Notes under the pieces: model-generated | Told to the model about the DNA's origin: nothing | Databases searched by the model: none | The model's input: the letters and a program-made list of their open reading frames with translations, nothing else | Program-made: the position numbers and the translations under genes | Shown here: piece by piece, positions 1-10,424 of the stretch | How positions within the stretch are numbered: the first letter of the stretch is position 1 | Layout: each line of letters begins with the position of its first letter | Assembly (NCBI GenBank): GCA_050739575.1 | Contig: JBOIBN010000052.1 | Location: 1-15,832, forward strand | Length of the DNA: 15,832 nucleotides | Direction: 5' to 3' | Source of the DNA: JBOIBN01 sp050739575 | Lineage (GTDB): Bacteria; Pseudomonadota; Gammaproteobacteria; JAKDMP01

Positions 1-130
1 GTTGGTTATGGACCTATAATCACGAGCGGCCCAACATGGGCATCGGCGGGGTGACGCCCATGCAGAAGTTGGCCATGGCGGCCTAAACCCTACTTCTGGC
101 TGCCGCTAATAATGGGGGGATTACCGCCCA
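1..130 (+). mobile_element. Right end of an IS3-family insertion sequence (partial)
   Basis: The transposase stop codon (84-86) is followed by a short non-coding stretch containing a G6 run and ATTACC (about 114-125). This resembles the right terminal inverted repeat of IS3-family elements, whose left ends often read TG...CCCC. The outer edge probably lies near 125-131, and IS3-family ends finish in CA, which fits position 130. The left end is outside the window, so neither the terminal repeat pair nor the short target duplication can be confirmed. The base composition becomes AT-rich just beyond. Confidence 0.6.
3..86 (+). CDS. IS3-family transposase, C-terminal end (cut by window edge)
   Basis: Only the last 27 codons and the stop lie in the window; the gene continues to the left. 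The visible peptide begins WLWTYNHERPNMGIGG and runs on through VTPMQKLAMAA. This is the characteristic end of the IS3-family OrfB DDE (rve) integrase, in which the YN-x-x-RP and GG-x-TP motifs follow the last catalytic Glu. The catalytic core itself is outside the window, so it cannot be said whether the element is intact. The enzyme would catalyse copy-out/paste-in transposition of its own element. Family assignment is secure from the motif; the subgroup is not. Confidence 0.85.
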   Translation, partial: WLWTYNHERPNMGIGGVTPMQKLAMAA

Positions 131-154
131 GCATTTTCCATTATTTAGCTCCAA

Positions 155-976
155 CTAAAAATAGGCGGCACAAAAATTAGGCGCGGAAGGCCGTCTGATG
201 CTTGGCCGCCGTACCAACTTCATGATTTTATGATTGATTTTTGAACGTACCCGAATAGTATGGCCCAACCTATAGCGGGCGAAGTTCATTTGCAGAGTGC
301 CCTCCCAGCCCTGAAGGTTGTTATAGCGTCGTGGCTGTGAAAATGCAAACCGGACAAGGCTCGCGTCAAAATATTGCCGCAGCGCGAATCGCTGATGAAA
401 CTTGTCGATGTACTGTCCGAGCCGGGCAAACAGCACGGCAATATAGACCGCAAACCAGATCGCGATGAATGGAGCAAGCGTCTTGTGATACCACTCGCGG
501 CGGGTCAGTGCGCCGACCGCGGCGGTGACGATAAACATCACCTGGAAAGCGAGATCAAGCGGCTTGGGCCAGGTGCCCGATAACACCAGAGGCTTGGCAA
601 TGCTGATGACGACGAGCAGTACCGCCAGCGTGAAGAACCGGCGATGATTGTCGAAATAATGCGTGCGCAGATCAATCGGACCCTCGACACCTATGTCCGG
701 GAATACCAGGCCGGCGAGCAGATACAGCGGGATCGTCTCCGCCAGCACGACAGCGAAGGCGAGAAAACTCCAATTCGCGTAATCTTTCAGTGCGAACATC
801 GCCCACCATGCCTGCACGTCGATCACCAGCAGCAGGATGGCCCACAGCACGCAGGGCCAGTACGAGCGTAGCCGTGAACGCGCCAGCATCAGACCGCGAA
901 AACCTTGCAGGGTCTGGGTGATCGCCAGACCGATAACAATCGAGATCAGGGCGGAAAGATAGCTGAAGGCATCCAT
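155..976 (-). CDS. Six-helix membrane protein of unknown function with an atypical C-terminal tail
   Basis: This 273-residue protein has about six hydrophobic segments, near residues 5-25, 39-61, 69-93, 114-134, 140-158 and 167-187, so it is an inner-membrane protein. I do not recognise a named family; the N-terminus (MDAFSYLSALISIVIGLAIT) resembles small hypothetical membrane proteins that carry nothing beyond the helices. Residues 189-273 have no membrane helix, are rich in Arg, His, Tyr and Phe, and are encoded by DNA that grows AT-rich toward the IS end about 25 bases beyond the stop. I infer that this tail is not native: the original stop may have been lost by frameshift or IS-linked rearrangement. 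The ATG start has no clear Shine-Dalgarno sequence. A TAAAAT at 1011-1016 on this strand could be a -10 box, but no -35 supports it. The gene is divergent from the dehydrogenase. Confidence 0.6.
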   Translation of the reverse strand: MDAFSYLSALISIVIGLAITQTLQGFRGLMLARSRLRSYWPCVLWAILLLVIDVQAWWAMFALKDYANWSFLAFAVVLAETIPLYLLAGLVFPDIGVEGPIDLRTHYFDNHRRFFTLAVLLVVISIAKPLVLSGTWPKPLDLAFQVMFIVTAAVGALTRREWYHKTLAPFIAIWFAVYIAVLFARLGQYIDKFHQRFALRQYFDASLVRFAFSQPRRYNNLQGWEGTLQMNFARYRLGHTIRVRSKINHKIMKLVRRPSIRRPSAPNFCAAYF

Positions 977-1078
977 GAATCGTTACACAAACAATGGAAA
1001 TCGGACGCCAATTTTAGCCTTGCCGTAGCCCTTGCGTGGACTTCCCCACTCTCCGGCCGGACCCGCAATCCGACATTC

Positions 1079-1115
1079 GCACGTCGGTCTGGAGACCGGA
1101 CGTGCTAGGCTTTTT
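1079..1115 (+). promoter_or_regulatory. Strong hairpin plus T5 ahead of the SDR gene
   Basis: CACGTC-GGTCT at 1080-1090 pairs with AGACC-G-GACGTG at 1093-1104, with one bulged base and a 2-base centre; G1079-C1105 extends the stem. Six bases after the stem comes a T5 run (1111-1115). It lies about 33-43 bases before the SDR start codon. It may be a dyad operator, a leader hairpin or a weak terminator of incoming transcription; the sequence alone does not decide. The rest of the divergent intergenic region (977-1147) shows no convincing -35/-10 pair on either strand. Confidence 0.4.
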
Positions 1116-1135
1116 GGAGATATACGTACCGATTC

Positions 1136-1140
1136 GGAGA
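1136..1140 (+). promoter_or_regulatory. Ribosome binding site that decides the SDR start
   Basis: GGAGA at 1136-1140 is 7 bases from the ATG at 1148 but only 1 base from the in-frame ATG at 1142. The spacing favours 1148 as the real start. Confidence 0.65.
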
Positions 1141-1147
1141 CATGCCA

Positions 1148-2011
1148 ATGGACGGGAATTCTGCAACGAGCCTTTCCGGCAAGACCTTCCTCGTGACCGG
1201 GGCGACCAGCGGCATCGGGCTGGAAGCCGCCGTGGTGTTTGCGGCGGCCGGGGCATGCACCGTACTGATGGGAAGGAATCCTGCCAAGACCGAGGCTGTG
1301 CTGACGGAGGTCAAACGGCGTTCGCGATCGGACGCGGTGGAGGCGATGCTTTGCGACTTTTCCTCGCAGGCCTCGATCCGCAGTTTCTCCGCGGAGTTTC
1401 GCGCGCATCACTCACGGCTCGATGTGCTCGTCAACAATGCCGGTACGGTCAAGAACAAGCACACGCTGACGAAAGACGGCATCGAGACCACCTTCGCGGT
1501 GAACCATCTCGGCCCCTTCCTGCTCACGAATCTGCTGCTCGATTTGCTCAAGGCGAGCGCGCCGGCGCGCATCGTAAACGTTTCCTCGGTGGCCCATTAC
1601 GACGGCACGCTCGACTTCGATGACCTGGGCCACAAACGAGACTATCGAATCATGCGGGCCTATGCGCGCTCGAAGCTTGCCAATGTATTGTTCACGCGCG
1701 AACTCGCACGCAGGCTAGAAGGCTCCGGAGTGACGGCGAACGCGGTACATCCAGGCACGGTGGCGACCCATATCTGGGACAGCGCCCCCGGATGGGCGAA
1801 GCCCTTTCTCGCGCTCGCGCGGCGGTTTTTCATGATTTCACCGGCCGAGGGAGCGCATACCCTGACCTATCTCGCCATGAGTCCCGAAGTGGCGAACAAA
1901 ACCGGCCTCTACTTCGAGAAGAACCATCCCAAGGAGCCGTCATCGCTCGCGCACGACGATGCACTCGCCGAGCGGCTATGGGCCGAGAGTGCGCGGCTGA
2001 CGGGACTTTGA
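1148..2011 (+). CDS. Short-chain dehydrogenase/reductase, retinol-dehydrogenase-like
   Basis: This is a classical-type SDR of 287 residues (289 from the alternative ATG at 1142; residue numbers here use that longer form). The Rossmann cofactor motif TGATSGIG is at 19-26, NNAG at 98-101, the structural Asn at N121, the catalytic Ser at S148/S149 and the YxxxK pair at Y174 and K178, so the active site is complete. Arg45 after the second strand suggests NADP(H), an inference. The long C-terminal region and the HPGTVATHIW stretch resemble the RDH11-14/WWOX-like SDRs that act on aldehydes or alcohols; the substrate cannot be predicted. It is probably cytosolic and transcribed alone, divergent from the membrane protein and convergent with pnp. 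The 46 bases between it and pnp hold no clear terminator. Confidence 0.85.
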   Translation: MDGNSATSLSGKTFLVTGATSGIGLEAAVVFAAAGACTVLMGRNPAKTEAVLTEVKRRSRSDAVEAMLCDFSSQASIRSFSAEFRAHHSRLDVLVNNAGTVKNKHTLTKDGIETTFAVNHLGPFLLTNLLLDLLKASAPARIVNVSSVAHYDGTLDFDDLGHKRDYRIMRAYARSKLANVLFTRELARRLEGSGVTANAVHPGTVATHIWDSAPGWAKPFLALARRFFMISPAEGAHTLTYLAMSPEVANKTGLYFEKNHPKEPSSLAHDDALAERLWAESARLTGL

Positions 2012-2057
2012 AAGGCCGAAACGCGCCGACTAAAAGACGGTAGCGAAAGGGGGAAGA

Positions 2058-4151
2058 TCAGGCGACGTCGGCTTCGGCGTCCACGGCCTTCATGCTCAGG
2101 CGCACGCGGCCTTGCTTGTCCACTTCGAGCACCTTGACGCGGACCATGTCGCCTTCGTGAAGTTTGTCGCTCACTCGCTCGACCCGCTCGTTGGAGATCT
2201 GGGAGATGTGAACCAGGCCGTCGCGTCCGGGCAGGATCGAAACGAAGGCCCCGAAGTCCATCAGCTTGACCACCTTGCCCTCGTAAATCCGGCCTACCTC
2301 GACGTCGGCAGTGATGTCCTCGATGCGCTTTTTCGCCGCTTCGCCGGCGGCGCGGTCCACCGAGGCGATCTTAATCGTGCCGTCATCTTCGATGTCTATC
2401 GTGGCGCCGGTCTCTTCGGTAAGTGCGCGGATCACGGCACCGCCTTTGCCGATGACGTCGCGGATCTTCTCGCGGTCGATATGCATGGTAATGATGCGAG
2501 GAGCCCACTCGGAGAGTTCGCTCCGCGGTTCCGCGATCACCGCATTCATCTTCTCGAGGATGTGCAGTCGTCCTTCACGTGCCTGCGCCATCGCGGTTTC
2601 CATGATCTCGCGGGTAATGCCATCGATCTTGATGTCCATCTGCAGCGCCGTGACGCCGTCTTCGGTACCCGCAACCTTGAAATCCATGTCGCCCAGATGA
2701 TCCTCGTCGCCCAGGATATCGGTAAGCACGGCGTACTTGTCGGCCTCCTTGATGAGCCCCATCGCGACGCCCGCGACCGGAGCGCTGATCGGCACGCCCG
2801 CATCCATCAACGAAAGGCTGGTGCCGCAGGTTGTCGCCATCGAACTCGAACCGTTCGATTCGGTGACTTCCGAGACTACCCGAATGACGTAGGGATAATC
2901 CTTCATGTCCGGCATGACCGCCTGAATGCCGCGCTTGGCGAGGCGGCCGTGGCCGATTTCCCGGCGCTTCGGAGAGCCCATAAATCCAGTCTCGCCAACG
3001 CAGTACGGCGGAAAATTGTAGTGGAGCATGAAGGGCTCTTTGTGCTCGCCGGCGAGCGCGTCAATACGCTGCGCATCGCGTTCGGTGCCGAGCGTGGTGA
3101 CCACCAATGCCTGCGTTTCGCCACGCGTGAAAAGCGCCGAGCCGTGAGTGCGGGGCAGCACGCCAACACGCACGGTAATCGGGCGCACATCCTTCAACCC
3201 GCGCCCGTCAATGCGTTTGTCGCCCTTGAGGATTTTTCCACGCACGATGCTGCGTTCCAGCTTGGCAAAACCCTCCAGGATTTCATCGGAAGAAAAGGCC
3301 TCTTCGCCACCCATGAATTCGAGGGCCGCATCGCGCAAGCGCTTCAACTCGTCCTGGCGTTCGGTTTTGCCCGCAATCGCGTAGGCCTTGCCAATGTCCG
3401 CCTCGCAATTCGTCTTGAGCGTCTCGGTGAGGGTTCTAGGCGCCTCCGGCTGGGTCCATTCCCACGCCGGCTTGCGTGTTTCGGCAGCCAGCTCCTCGAT
3501 CGCGTTTATCGCATGCTTGAGCGCCTCGTGGCCGAAGAAGACGGCATCGAGCATAATCTTTTCGGAAAGCGTGCCGGCCTCGGATTCCACCATCAGAATG
3601 GCGTCCGCTGTGCCGGCGACGACGAGATTGAGTCTGGATTCCGCCGTCTGCGTGATCGTCGGATTGAGCAGGAATTCGTCGTTCTGGTAACCGACGCGGC
3701 AGGCGCCGATCGGTCCGCGCCAGGGGAGGCCAGAAATCGCGAGCGCCGCTGAGGCACCGAGCAGCGACGGAATATCTGGATCCACCTCCGGATTCATCGA
3801 AATCACGGTCGCGATGACCTGCACTTCGTTCTTGAATCCCTTGGGGAAGAGCGGACGGATCGGACGATCGATGAGGCGCGAGGTGAGCACTTCCTTCTCG
3901 CTCGGCCGCCCCTCACGCTTGAAGAAGCCACCGGGAATGCGTCCCGCGGCATAGGTCTTTTCCTGGTAATTGACGGTGAGCGGAAAGAAATCCCGTCCCG
4001 GATCCGCCTGGCGGCGGCCGACGGCGGTGACGAGCACGGAAGTATCAGCCATGGTGACCAGCACCGCCCCATCGGCCTGGCGGGCGATCTCGCCCGTTTC
4101 CAGTGTGACTTCCTGCCCCCCGAAATCGAAACTCTTCTTGATGACTGACAC
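2058..4151 (-). CDS. pnp: Polyribonucleotide nucleotidyltransferase (PNPase)
   Basis: PNPase is a trimeric 3'-to-5' phosphorolytic exoribonuclease and degradosome component. The 697-residue protein has the full domain order: RNase PH 1 (about 1-145), an all-helical linker (about 146-300), RNase PH 2 (about 310-545), KH (about 550-610) and S1 (about 618-688). The catalytic Asp pair in GDEDHLGDMDFK is D484 and D490, equivalent to E. coli D486/D492. The KH GxxG loop is G568-G571. Its length is close to the E. coli enzyme (711). The start is GTG at 4151, with GGGAG 7 bases upstream and no better ATG. It is the last gene of the operon, 37 bases after rpsO. That leader is too short for the long RNase III stem that mediates autoregulation in E. 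coli, so control may differ. Confidence 0.98.
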   Translation of the reverse strand: MSVIKKSFDFGGQEVTLETGEIARQADGAVLVTMADTSVLVTAVGRRQADPGRDFFPLTVNYQEKTYAAGRIPGGFFKREGRPSEKEVLTSRLIDRPIRPLFPKGFKNEVQVIATVISMNPEVDPDIPSLLGASAALAISGLPWRGPIGACRVGYQNDEFLLNPTITQTAESRLNLVVAGTADAILMVESEAGTLSEKIMLDAVFFGHEALKHAINAIEELAAETRKPAWEWTQPEAPRTLTETLKTNCEADIGKAYAIAGKTERQDELKRLRDAALEFMGGEEAFSSDEILEGFAKLERSIVRGKILKGDKRIDGRGLKDVRPITVRVGVLPRTHGSALFTRGETQALVVTTLGTERDAQRIDALAGEHKEPFMLHYNFPPYCVGETGFMGSPKRREIGHGRLAKRGIQAVMPDMKDYPYVIRVVSEVTESNGSSSMATTCGTSLSLMDAGVPISAPVAGVAMGLIKEADKYAVLTDILGDEDHLGDMDFKVAGTEDGVTALQMDIKIDGITREIMETAMAQAREGRLHILEKMNAVIAEPRSELSEWAPRIITMHIDREKIRDVIGKGGAVIRALTEETGATIDIEDDGTIKIASVDRAAGEAAKKRIEDITADVEVGRIYEGKVVKLMDFGAFVSILPGRDGLVHISQISNERVERVSDKLHEGDMVRVKVLEVDKQGRVRLSMKAVDAEADVA

Positions 4152-4181
4152 TACTTGACTCCCGGAATAAAGCGATCGGTG

Positions 4182-4198
4182 GTGCCGCTCAGCGGCGC
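4182..4198 (-). other. Hairpin over the rpsO stop codon
   Basis: GCCGC (4184-4188) and GCGGC (4192-4196) form a stem extended by two more pairs (4182-4183 with 4197-4198), with the rpsO stop codon in the 3-base loop. No T-run follows on the minus strand, so it is not a standard intrinsic terminator. It could protect or mark a processing point between rpsO and pnp; that is inference. Confidence 0.35.
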
Positions 4199-4458
4199 AG
4201 GCCGAGGCGTTCGATCAACTGCTGATAGCGGCTGCGGTCGGAGGCCTTGACATAATCGAGCAGGCGCCGCCGCCGGCTGACCATCTTCAGCAGGCCGTGG
4301 CGCGAATGATGATCCTTGCCATGAGTGGCAAAGTGTTGGCCGAGCCCGTCTATGCGGGCCGAAAGCAAAGCGACCTGGACCTCCGGTGAGCCCGTGTCGC
4401 TCTCGTTTGCACCGTAATCGCCGATGATCCGGCGTTTGTCGTCCTTGCTGAGGGGCAT
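4189..4458 (-). CDS. rpsO: 30S ribosomal protein S15
   Basis: S15 is a primary 16S rRNA binder in the central domain of the small subunit and contacts 23S rRNA in bridge B4. The 89-residue length is exactly typical. The conserved TGSPEVQVALLSARI helix (about 22-36), the THGKDHHSRHGLL segment (about 45-57) and the basic YVK...RY-x-x-LI-x-x-LGLR end are all present. The ATG at 4458 has GGAGA 5 bases upstream. It sits between truB and pnp, the usual proteobacterial order, and has its own likely promoter overlapping the truB stop. Confidence 0.98.
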   Translation of the reverse strand: MPLSKDDKRRIIGDYGANESDTGSPEVQVALLSARIDGLGQHFATHGKDHHSRHGLLKMVSRRRRLLDYVKASDRSRYQQLIERLGLRR

Positions 4459-4499
4459 CTATGTCTCCACACTTACGTTTAATCGAACTTAACTAGGTT

Positions 4500-4528
4500 A
4501 TTTTAAGGCCTGCAGCCACAGGGCTCAA
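4500..4528 (-). promoter_or_regulatory. Probable rpsO promoter
   Basis: On the minus strand, TTGAGC (4523-4528) and TAAAAT (4500-4505) are separated by exactly 17 bases. The -10 matches 5 of 6 and the -35 matches 4 of 6 bases of the sigma-70 consensus. The -35 box overlaps the truB stop. Transcription would begin near 4493, giving an rpsO leader of about 35 bases. E. coli also has a dedicated rpsO promoter at this place. Confidence 0.55.
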
Positions 4529-5430
4529 GCTGCAACGGTATTGACCAGGCGGCGAGGCGCCACCCGGCCGTCTTCGAGCATCTCCCCGACGCCGATAAAC
4601 TGCTCGCCCTCGTCGTAAAGGCGCAGCCAGCCGGTCATCGGCGCACGCGGGATCATCACCGGCTGGCCATGGCGCAGAAAATAGGCGAGATCCCGGCTCA
4701 GGGTGACGGCGGGCCAGTCGCGCAGCGCCGAATCCGCCGGCAGCAGGAAATGCGCAGGCACCGAATCCGCCTCCAAGGTCGCGAGCGGCACCAGCCCATC
4801 CCCCTCTTCGTAGCCGGCGACGCCCGTGCGCCTGAGGGCGCTCACGTGGGCCAGTGTTCCGAGCGCCATCCCGATATCCTCCGCCAGCGTGCGCACATAC
4901 GTGCCTTTGGAGCAGCGCACTTCCAGATGCAGTCGTTCGGCCTCACGGCCGACCAGCCGGAGTTCGTAGATGGTGATTGCGCGCGGTTCGCGCTCCACGG
5001 TCACCCCCTTGCGGGCAAGTGTATAAAGCCGCTCGCCATGATGCTTGAGCGCCGAATACATCGGCGGAATCTGTTTAATTTCGCCGCGGAACCGCTCGAG
5101 AGCAGCCTCGATGTCCGCATCGTTCAACTTCCCGACCGCCCTCGCGTCCCGGATCGCACCATCGGCGTCGCCAGTCTCGGTTGCAATGCCGAGCCGCACT
5201 TCGACCCGATAGCGCTTCTCGGCATTGAGCAGGAAAGCTGAAAGCTTGGTCGCCTCGCCGAAGGTAAGCGGCAACATCCCGCTTGCGAGCGGATCGAGGC
5301 TCCCGGTGTGACCCGCACGGCGAGCATTGAGCGCGCGCTTGGCACGATTAAGCGCATGCGTCGAGGTAATCCCTGCCGGTTTATCGAGCAGCAAAATGCC
5401 GTTTACCTGCTCTCCGCGACGCGTACCCAT
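4525..5430 (-). CDS. truB: tRNA pseudouridine(55) synthase
   Basis: TruB converts U55 to pseudouridine in the T-loop of nearly all tRNAs and also acts as a tRNA chaperone. The 301-residue protein has the N-terminal NGILLLDKPAGITS motif (10-23) and the catalytic loop GHTGSLDPLASGMLP (40-54), with D46 as nucleophile. The KRYRVEVRLG, PPMYSALKHHGERLY and CSKGTYVRTLAEDIG motifs follow, then a C-terminal PUA-like region (about 245-301). The ATG overlaps the rbfA stop by one base (TGATG), with no Shine-Dalgarno sequence of its own, so translation is probably coupled to rbfA. Confidence 0.98.
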   Translation of the reverse strand: MGTRRGEQVNGILLLDKPAGITSTHALNRAKRALNARRAGHTGSLDPLASGMLPLTFGEATKLSAFLLNAEKRYRVEVRLGIATETGDADGAIRDARAVGKLNDADIEAALERFRGEIKQIPPMYSALKHHGERLYTLARKGVTVEREPRAITIYELRLVGREAERLHLEVRCSKGTYVRTLAEDIGMALGTLAHVSALRRTGVAGYEEGDGLVPLATLEADSVPAHFLLPADSALRDWPAVTLSRDLAYFLRHGQPVMIPRAPMTGWLRLYDEGEQFIGVGEMLEDGRVAPRRLVNTVAA

Positions 5431-5806
5431 CAGGTCTGTGTTGCCTGATCGTCGTGTGCAGGCAACCCGCGCGCGATCAGCGCATCAAGATGCAGTGTGT
5501 CTTCGCTGCGATGATCCCAAACGAAGTCGAGCCGCGGAACAGAACGCAGGCGTACCCGCTCGGCCAGCTCGCGGCGCAGGCGCGTGCCGGCGTGACGCAA
5601 GACCGCGAGCGTGTCGTCGCAAGCCGCATCAGGGTCGGCGGAAGACACCAGCACACGCGCCTGCTTCAGATCGGGCGACATGCGCACTTCAGTGACGGTC
5701 ACAAGCCGCAGGCGCGGATCGTCGCACTGGCGCTCGATCAATCCCGCGAGGGCGTGTGCGACCTCGGCACCGACCCGGGCGCTGCGCGGAATGGGGGAAA
5801 CCGAAT

Positions 5807-5810
<4 letters not shown>
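5430..5810 (-). CDS. rbfA: 30S ribosome-binding factor A
   Basis: RbfA is a small KH-fold assembly factor that binds the immature 30S subunit near the 16S 5' helix and helps late maturation, notably in the cold. The 126-residue protein contains the family features: RVGAEVAHALAGLI near the N-terminus, DPRLRLVTVTEVRMSPDLKQARV in the middle (about 31-53), and the C-terminal LRRELAERVRLRSVPRLDFVWD strand region. The length is typical. The start overlaps the infB stop by four bases (ATGA) and only a very close GAGG precedes it, so it is translationally coupled to infB. Confidence 0.96.
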
Positions 5811-8317
<2,507 letters not shown>

Positions 8318-8330
8318 GGATGCGTCCTCC

Positions 8331-9866
8331 TCACTCGGCCCTTATCGTCTGCGTCGACGCGAGCACGGCGGTTTCATCAGCCTCGGGGAACCAGACGGCA
8401 CGCGCCACCATGATCAGCGCGGCGGCTTCGACGGACTCCATTCCCGTCAACTCGACGAGTTCGTCGGTGGCGAGATCGGCAAGGTCTTCACGGGTTTTAA
8501 CGCCCTGCGCGGCGAGTTTCACCGCAAGGTCCATGCTTACGCCCGAGACCTTGAGAAGATCGGGCGCGAAGTCTGCCTGCTCCACCACTTCTTCGCTCGC
8601 GATCGCCTGCGCAAGCAAGGCGTCACGTGCGCGGTTACGCAGCTCCTCGACCAGGCTCTCCTCGAACTCCTCGATGCGGGTCAGTTCGGCGACTGGAACA
8701 TAGGCCACTTCGTCGAGAGAAGCAAAACCTTCCTGCACCAGGATGTCGGCTACTTCCTGATCCACGTTGAGCTTGTCCATGAACAAGCGGCTCAGCCGCG
8801 CCGACTCGGCTTCGCTCTTTTCCTCGGCTTCCTTGGTACTCATCACGTTCAGTTCCCAGCCCGTGAGCTGGCTCGCAAGGCGCACGTTCTGACCGCCGCG
8901 GCCGATCGCCTTGGAAAGCAGTTCCTCGGTGACGGCGATGTCCATGCTGTGCCGCTCCTCGTCCACCACGATGGAAAGCACTTCGGCAGGCGCCATGGCA
9001 TTGATGACGAACTGCGCGGGATTCTCGTCCCAGGGAATAATGTCCACGCGTTCCTCGTTCAGTTCGCGCGAGACCGCCTGCACACGCGAGCCGCGCATGC
9101 CCACGCAGGCGCCGACCGGATCAACTCGTCGGTCATGGCTGCGCACCGCGATCTTGGCGCGGGCACCGGGTTCGCGCGCGGCGCCCACGATTTCCACCAG
9201 CCCTTGGCCGACCTCCGGCACCTCCAGCGTGAAGAGCTTGATGATGAGCTCCGGGGACGTACGGCTGATGATGAGCTGCGGGCCGCGCGGCTCTTCACGC
9301 ACTTCCTTGAGATAACCGCGCAACCGATCGTTGGGGCGCACGGATTCGCGCGGAATCGCCTCCTCACGCGGGATCAGTCCCTCGGCATTGCCCCCGAGAT
9401 CCACATAAACATTGCCGCGCTCGACGCGTTTGACCACGCCGTTGACGAGTTCACCGATGCGATCGGCATACTGTTCGGCAACCTGCTTGCGTTCTGCCTC
9501 GCGCACTTTCTGAAAGATGACCTGCTTGGCCGTCTGCGCGGCAATGCGGCCGAAGGCGATGGACTCCATCGGCTCCTCCACATAGCCGCCGGCTTCGGCG
9601 TTCGGATCGTGCGCGCGCGCATCCTCGATATGCAGCTGCGCCTCGGGGTTTTCGATTTCCTCCTCTTCGGGCAATACTGCCCAGCGGCGCAGCGTCGCGT
9701 ACTCCCCGCTCGCGCGATCCACGATGACCCGCGCGTCAATGTCTTCGGAGTGACGCTTGCGCGTCGCCGATGCAAGCGCCGCCTCCAGCGCATCGAAAAT
9801 AACCTCGCGCGACACGCCCTTCTCGTTCGAAACCGTGTCCACCACCATCAGTAATTCTTTGCTCAT
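8331..9866 (-). CDS. nusA: Transcription termination/antitermination factor NusA
   Basis: NusA binds RNA polymerase near the RNA exit channel and modulates pausing, termination and antitermination. From the ATG at 9866 the protein has 511 residues: N-terminal polymerase-binding domain (1-about 130), S1 (about 137-202), KH1 (about 205-280, GMRGS at 256-260), KH2 (about 281-345, IGRGGQNV at 321-328) and two C-terminal helix-hairpin-helix acidic repeats (about 365-415 and 438-492). Two acidic repeats are typical of gamma- and other proteobacteria. The frame stays open 24 codons further up, to 9938, but that part overlaps rimP; MSKELLMVVD is the normal NusA start and has a ribosome site. It follows rimP by 16 bases. 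Confidence 0.98.
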   Translation of the reverse strand: MSKELLMVVDTVSNEKGVSREVIFDALEAALASATRKRHSEDIDARVIVDRASGEYATLRRWAVLPEEEEIENPEAQLHIEDARAHDPNAEAGGYVEEPMESIAFGRIAAQTAKQVIFQKVREAERKQVAEQYADRIGELVNGVVKRVERGNVYVDLGGNAEGLIPREEAIPRESVRPNDRLRGYLKEVREEPRGPQLIISRTSPELIIKLFTLEVPEVGQGLVEIVGAAREPGARAKIAVRSHDRRVDPVGACVGMRGSRVQAVSRELNEERVDIIPWDENPAQFVINAMAPAEVLSIVVDEERHSMDIAVTEELLSKAIGRGGQNVRLASQLTGWELNVMSTKEAEEKSEAESARLSRLFMDKLNVDQEVADILVQEGFASLDEVAYVPVAELTRIEEFEESLVEELRNRARDALLAQAIASEEVVEQADFAPDLLKVSGVSMDLAVKLAAQGVKTREDLADLATDELVELTGMESVEAAALIMVARAVWFPEADETAVLASTQTIRAE

Positions 9867-9875
9867 TGCTCCATT

Positions 9876-9880
9876 ACCTC
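9876..9880 (-). promoter_or_regulatory. Ribosome binding site that decides the nusA start
   Basis: On the minus strand GAGGT ends 9 bases before the ATG at 9866. This supports the 511-residue NusA over the longer reading from 9938. Confidence 0.6.
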
Positions 9881-9882
9881 GA

Positions 9883-10371
9883 CTACCTCGACCGTCCAGT
9901 TTTCCTGGCCGGGAAAGCCGCGTCCCGATCCGGCGCAAGCCGGGCCGAAACGATCTCGTTCAACATCACCGTGACCGATTCTCCGTCACACTCCATGCTC
10001 AGCACATCACGTTCCACACCTGCAATGCGGCCGCGAAATTTTCGCGGGACGCCTGCATGCTCCACGCGCAGCCTCGCCTCTTCGCCTACCGCCGCCGCAA
10101 AATGCGCCGCAGTGCGCAGCGGTCTTTCCAGACCGGGCGAAGAAACCTCCAGCCGGTACGGGCCCACCAGCACGTCTTCCATGTCAAGCAGCGCCTCGAC
10201 CGCCCTGCTCACCCGCGTGCAATCATCGAGTCCGATCCCGTCCGCACCATCTATGTACAGGCGCAGCGTCGCCCCACGTCCGCGGTGCCACTCCAGATCG
10301 AGTAGCTCGTAGCCGAGATCCGCAATCTCCGGCTCCAACCACTCGATCAAATCTCTACGCTCCGCCCGCAT
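9883..10371 (-). CDS. rimP: Ribosome maturation factor RimP
   Basis: RimP assists early 30S assembly, favouring S12 and S19 incorporation. The protein has 162 residues from the ATG at 10371, or 163 from the adjacent GTG at 10374. The conserved core is present: LGYELLDLEWHRGRGATLRLYID (about 20-42), the DCTRVSRAVEALLD helix, YRLEVSSPGLERPL (about 72-85) and the C-terminal SH3-like beta barrel with FRGRIAGVE. The ribosome site is weak (AAGG-type, 9 bases from the ATG). It lies directly after the tRNA-fMet terminator, and no separate promoter is visible in the short gap, so expression probably depends on read-through from the tRNA promoter. Confidence 0.96.
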   Translation of the reverse strand: MRAERRDLIEWLEPEIADLGYELLDLEWHRGRGATLRLYIDGADGIGLDDCTRVSRAVEALLDMEDVLVGPYRLEVSSPGLERPLRTAAHFAAAVGEEARLRVEHAGVPRKFRGRIAGVERDVLSMECDGESVTVMLNEIVSARLAPDRDAAFPARKTGRSR

Positions 10372-10392
10372 CACAACCCGCCTTTCGCCAAC

Positions 10393-10420
10393 AAAAAATG
10401 GGCCGCGTGGCCCATTTCTT
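10393..10420 (-). terminator. Intrinsic terminator between tRNA-fMet and rimP
   Basis: On the minus strand ATGGGCC and GGCCCAT (10409-10415 and 10398-10404) form a perfect 7-bp stem with a 4-base loop. The stem is extended by A-T pairs and followed at once by six T (10393-10398). It would end the tRNA transcript but must let some polymerase through to rimP. It can also fold on the plus strand, but faces no gene there. Confidence 0.8.
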
Positions 10421-10424
10421 GTTT

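Noticed and set aside
2012..2057. Possible bidirectional terminator between the SDR gene and pnp
   Set aside because: No stem of useful length followed by a T-run on either strand could be found.
2112..3752. A 546-codon open frame opposite pnp
   Set aside because: It is fully antisense to PNPase, has no ribosome site or family motif, and is the usual by-product of a GC-rich gene.
9867..9938. A 24-codon N-terminal extension of NusA
   Set aside because: It overlaps rimP, and the family start MSKELL with a ribosome site lies downstream at 9866.
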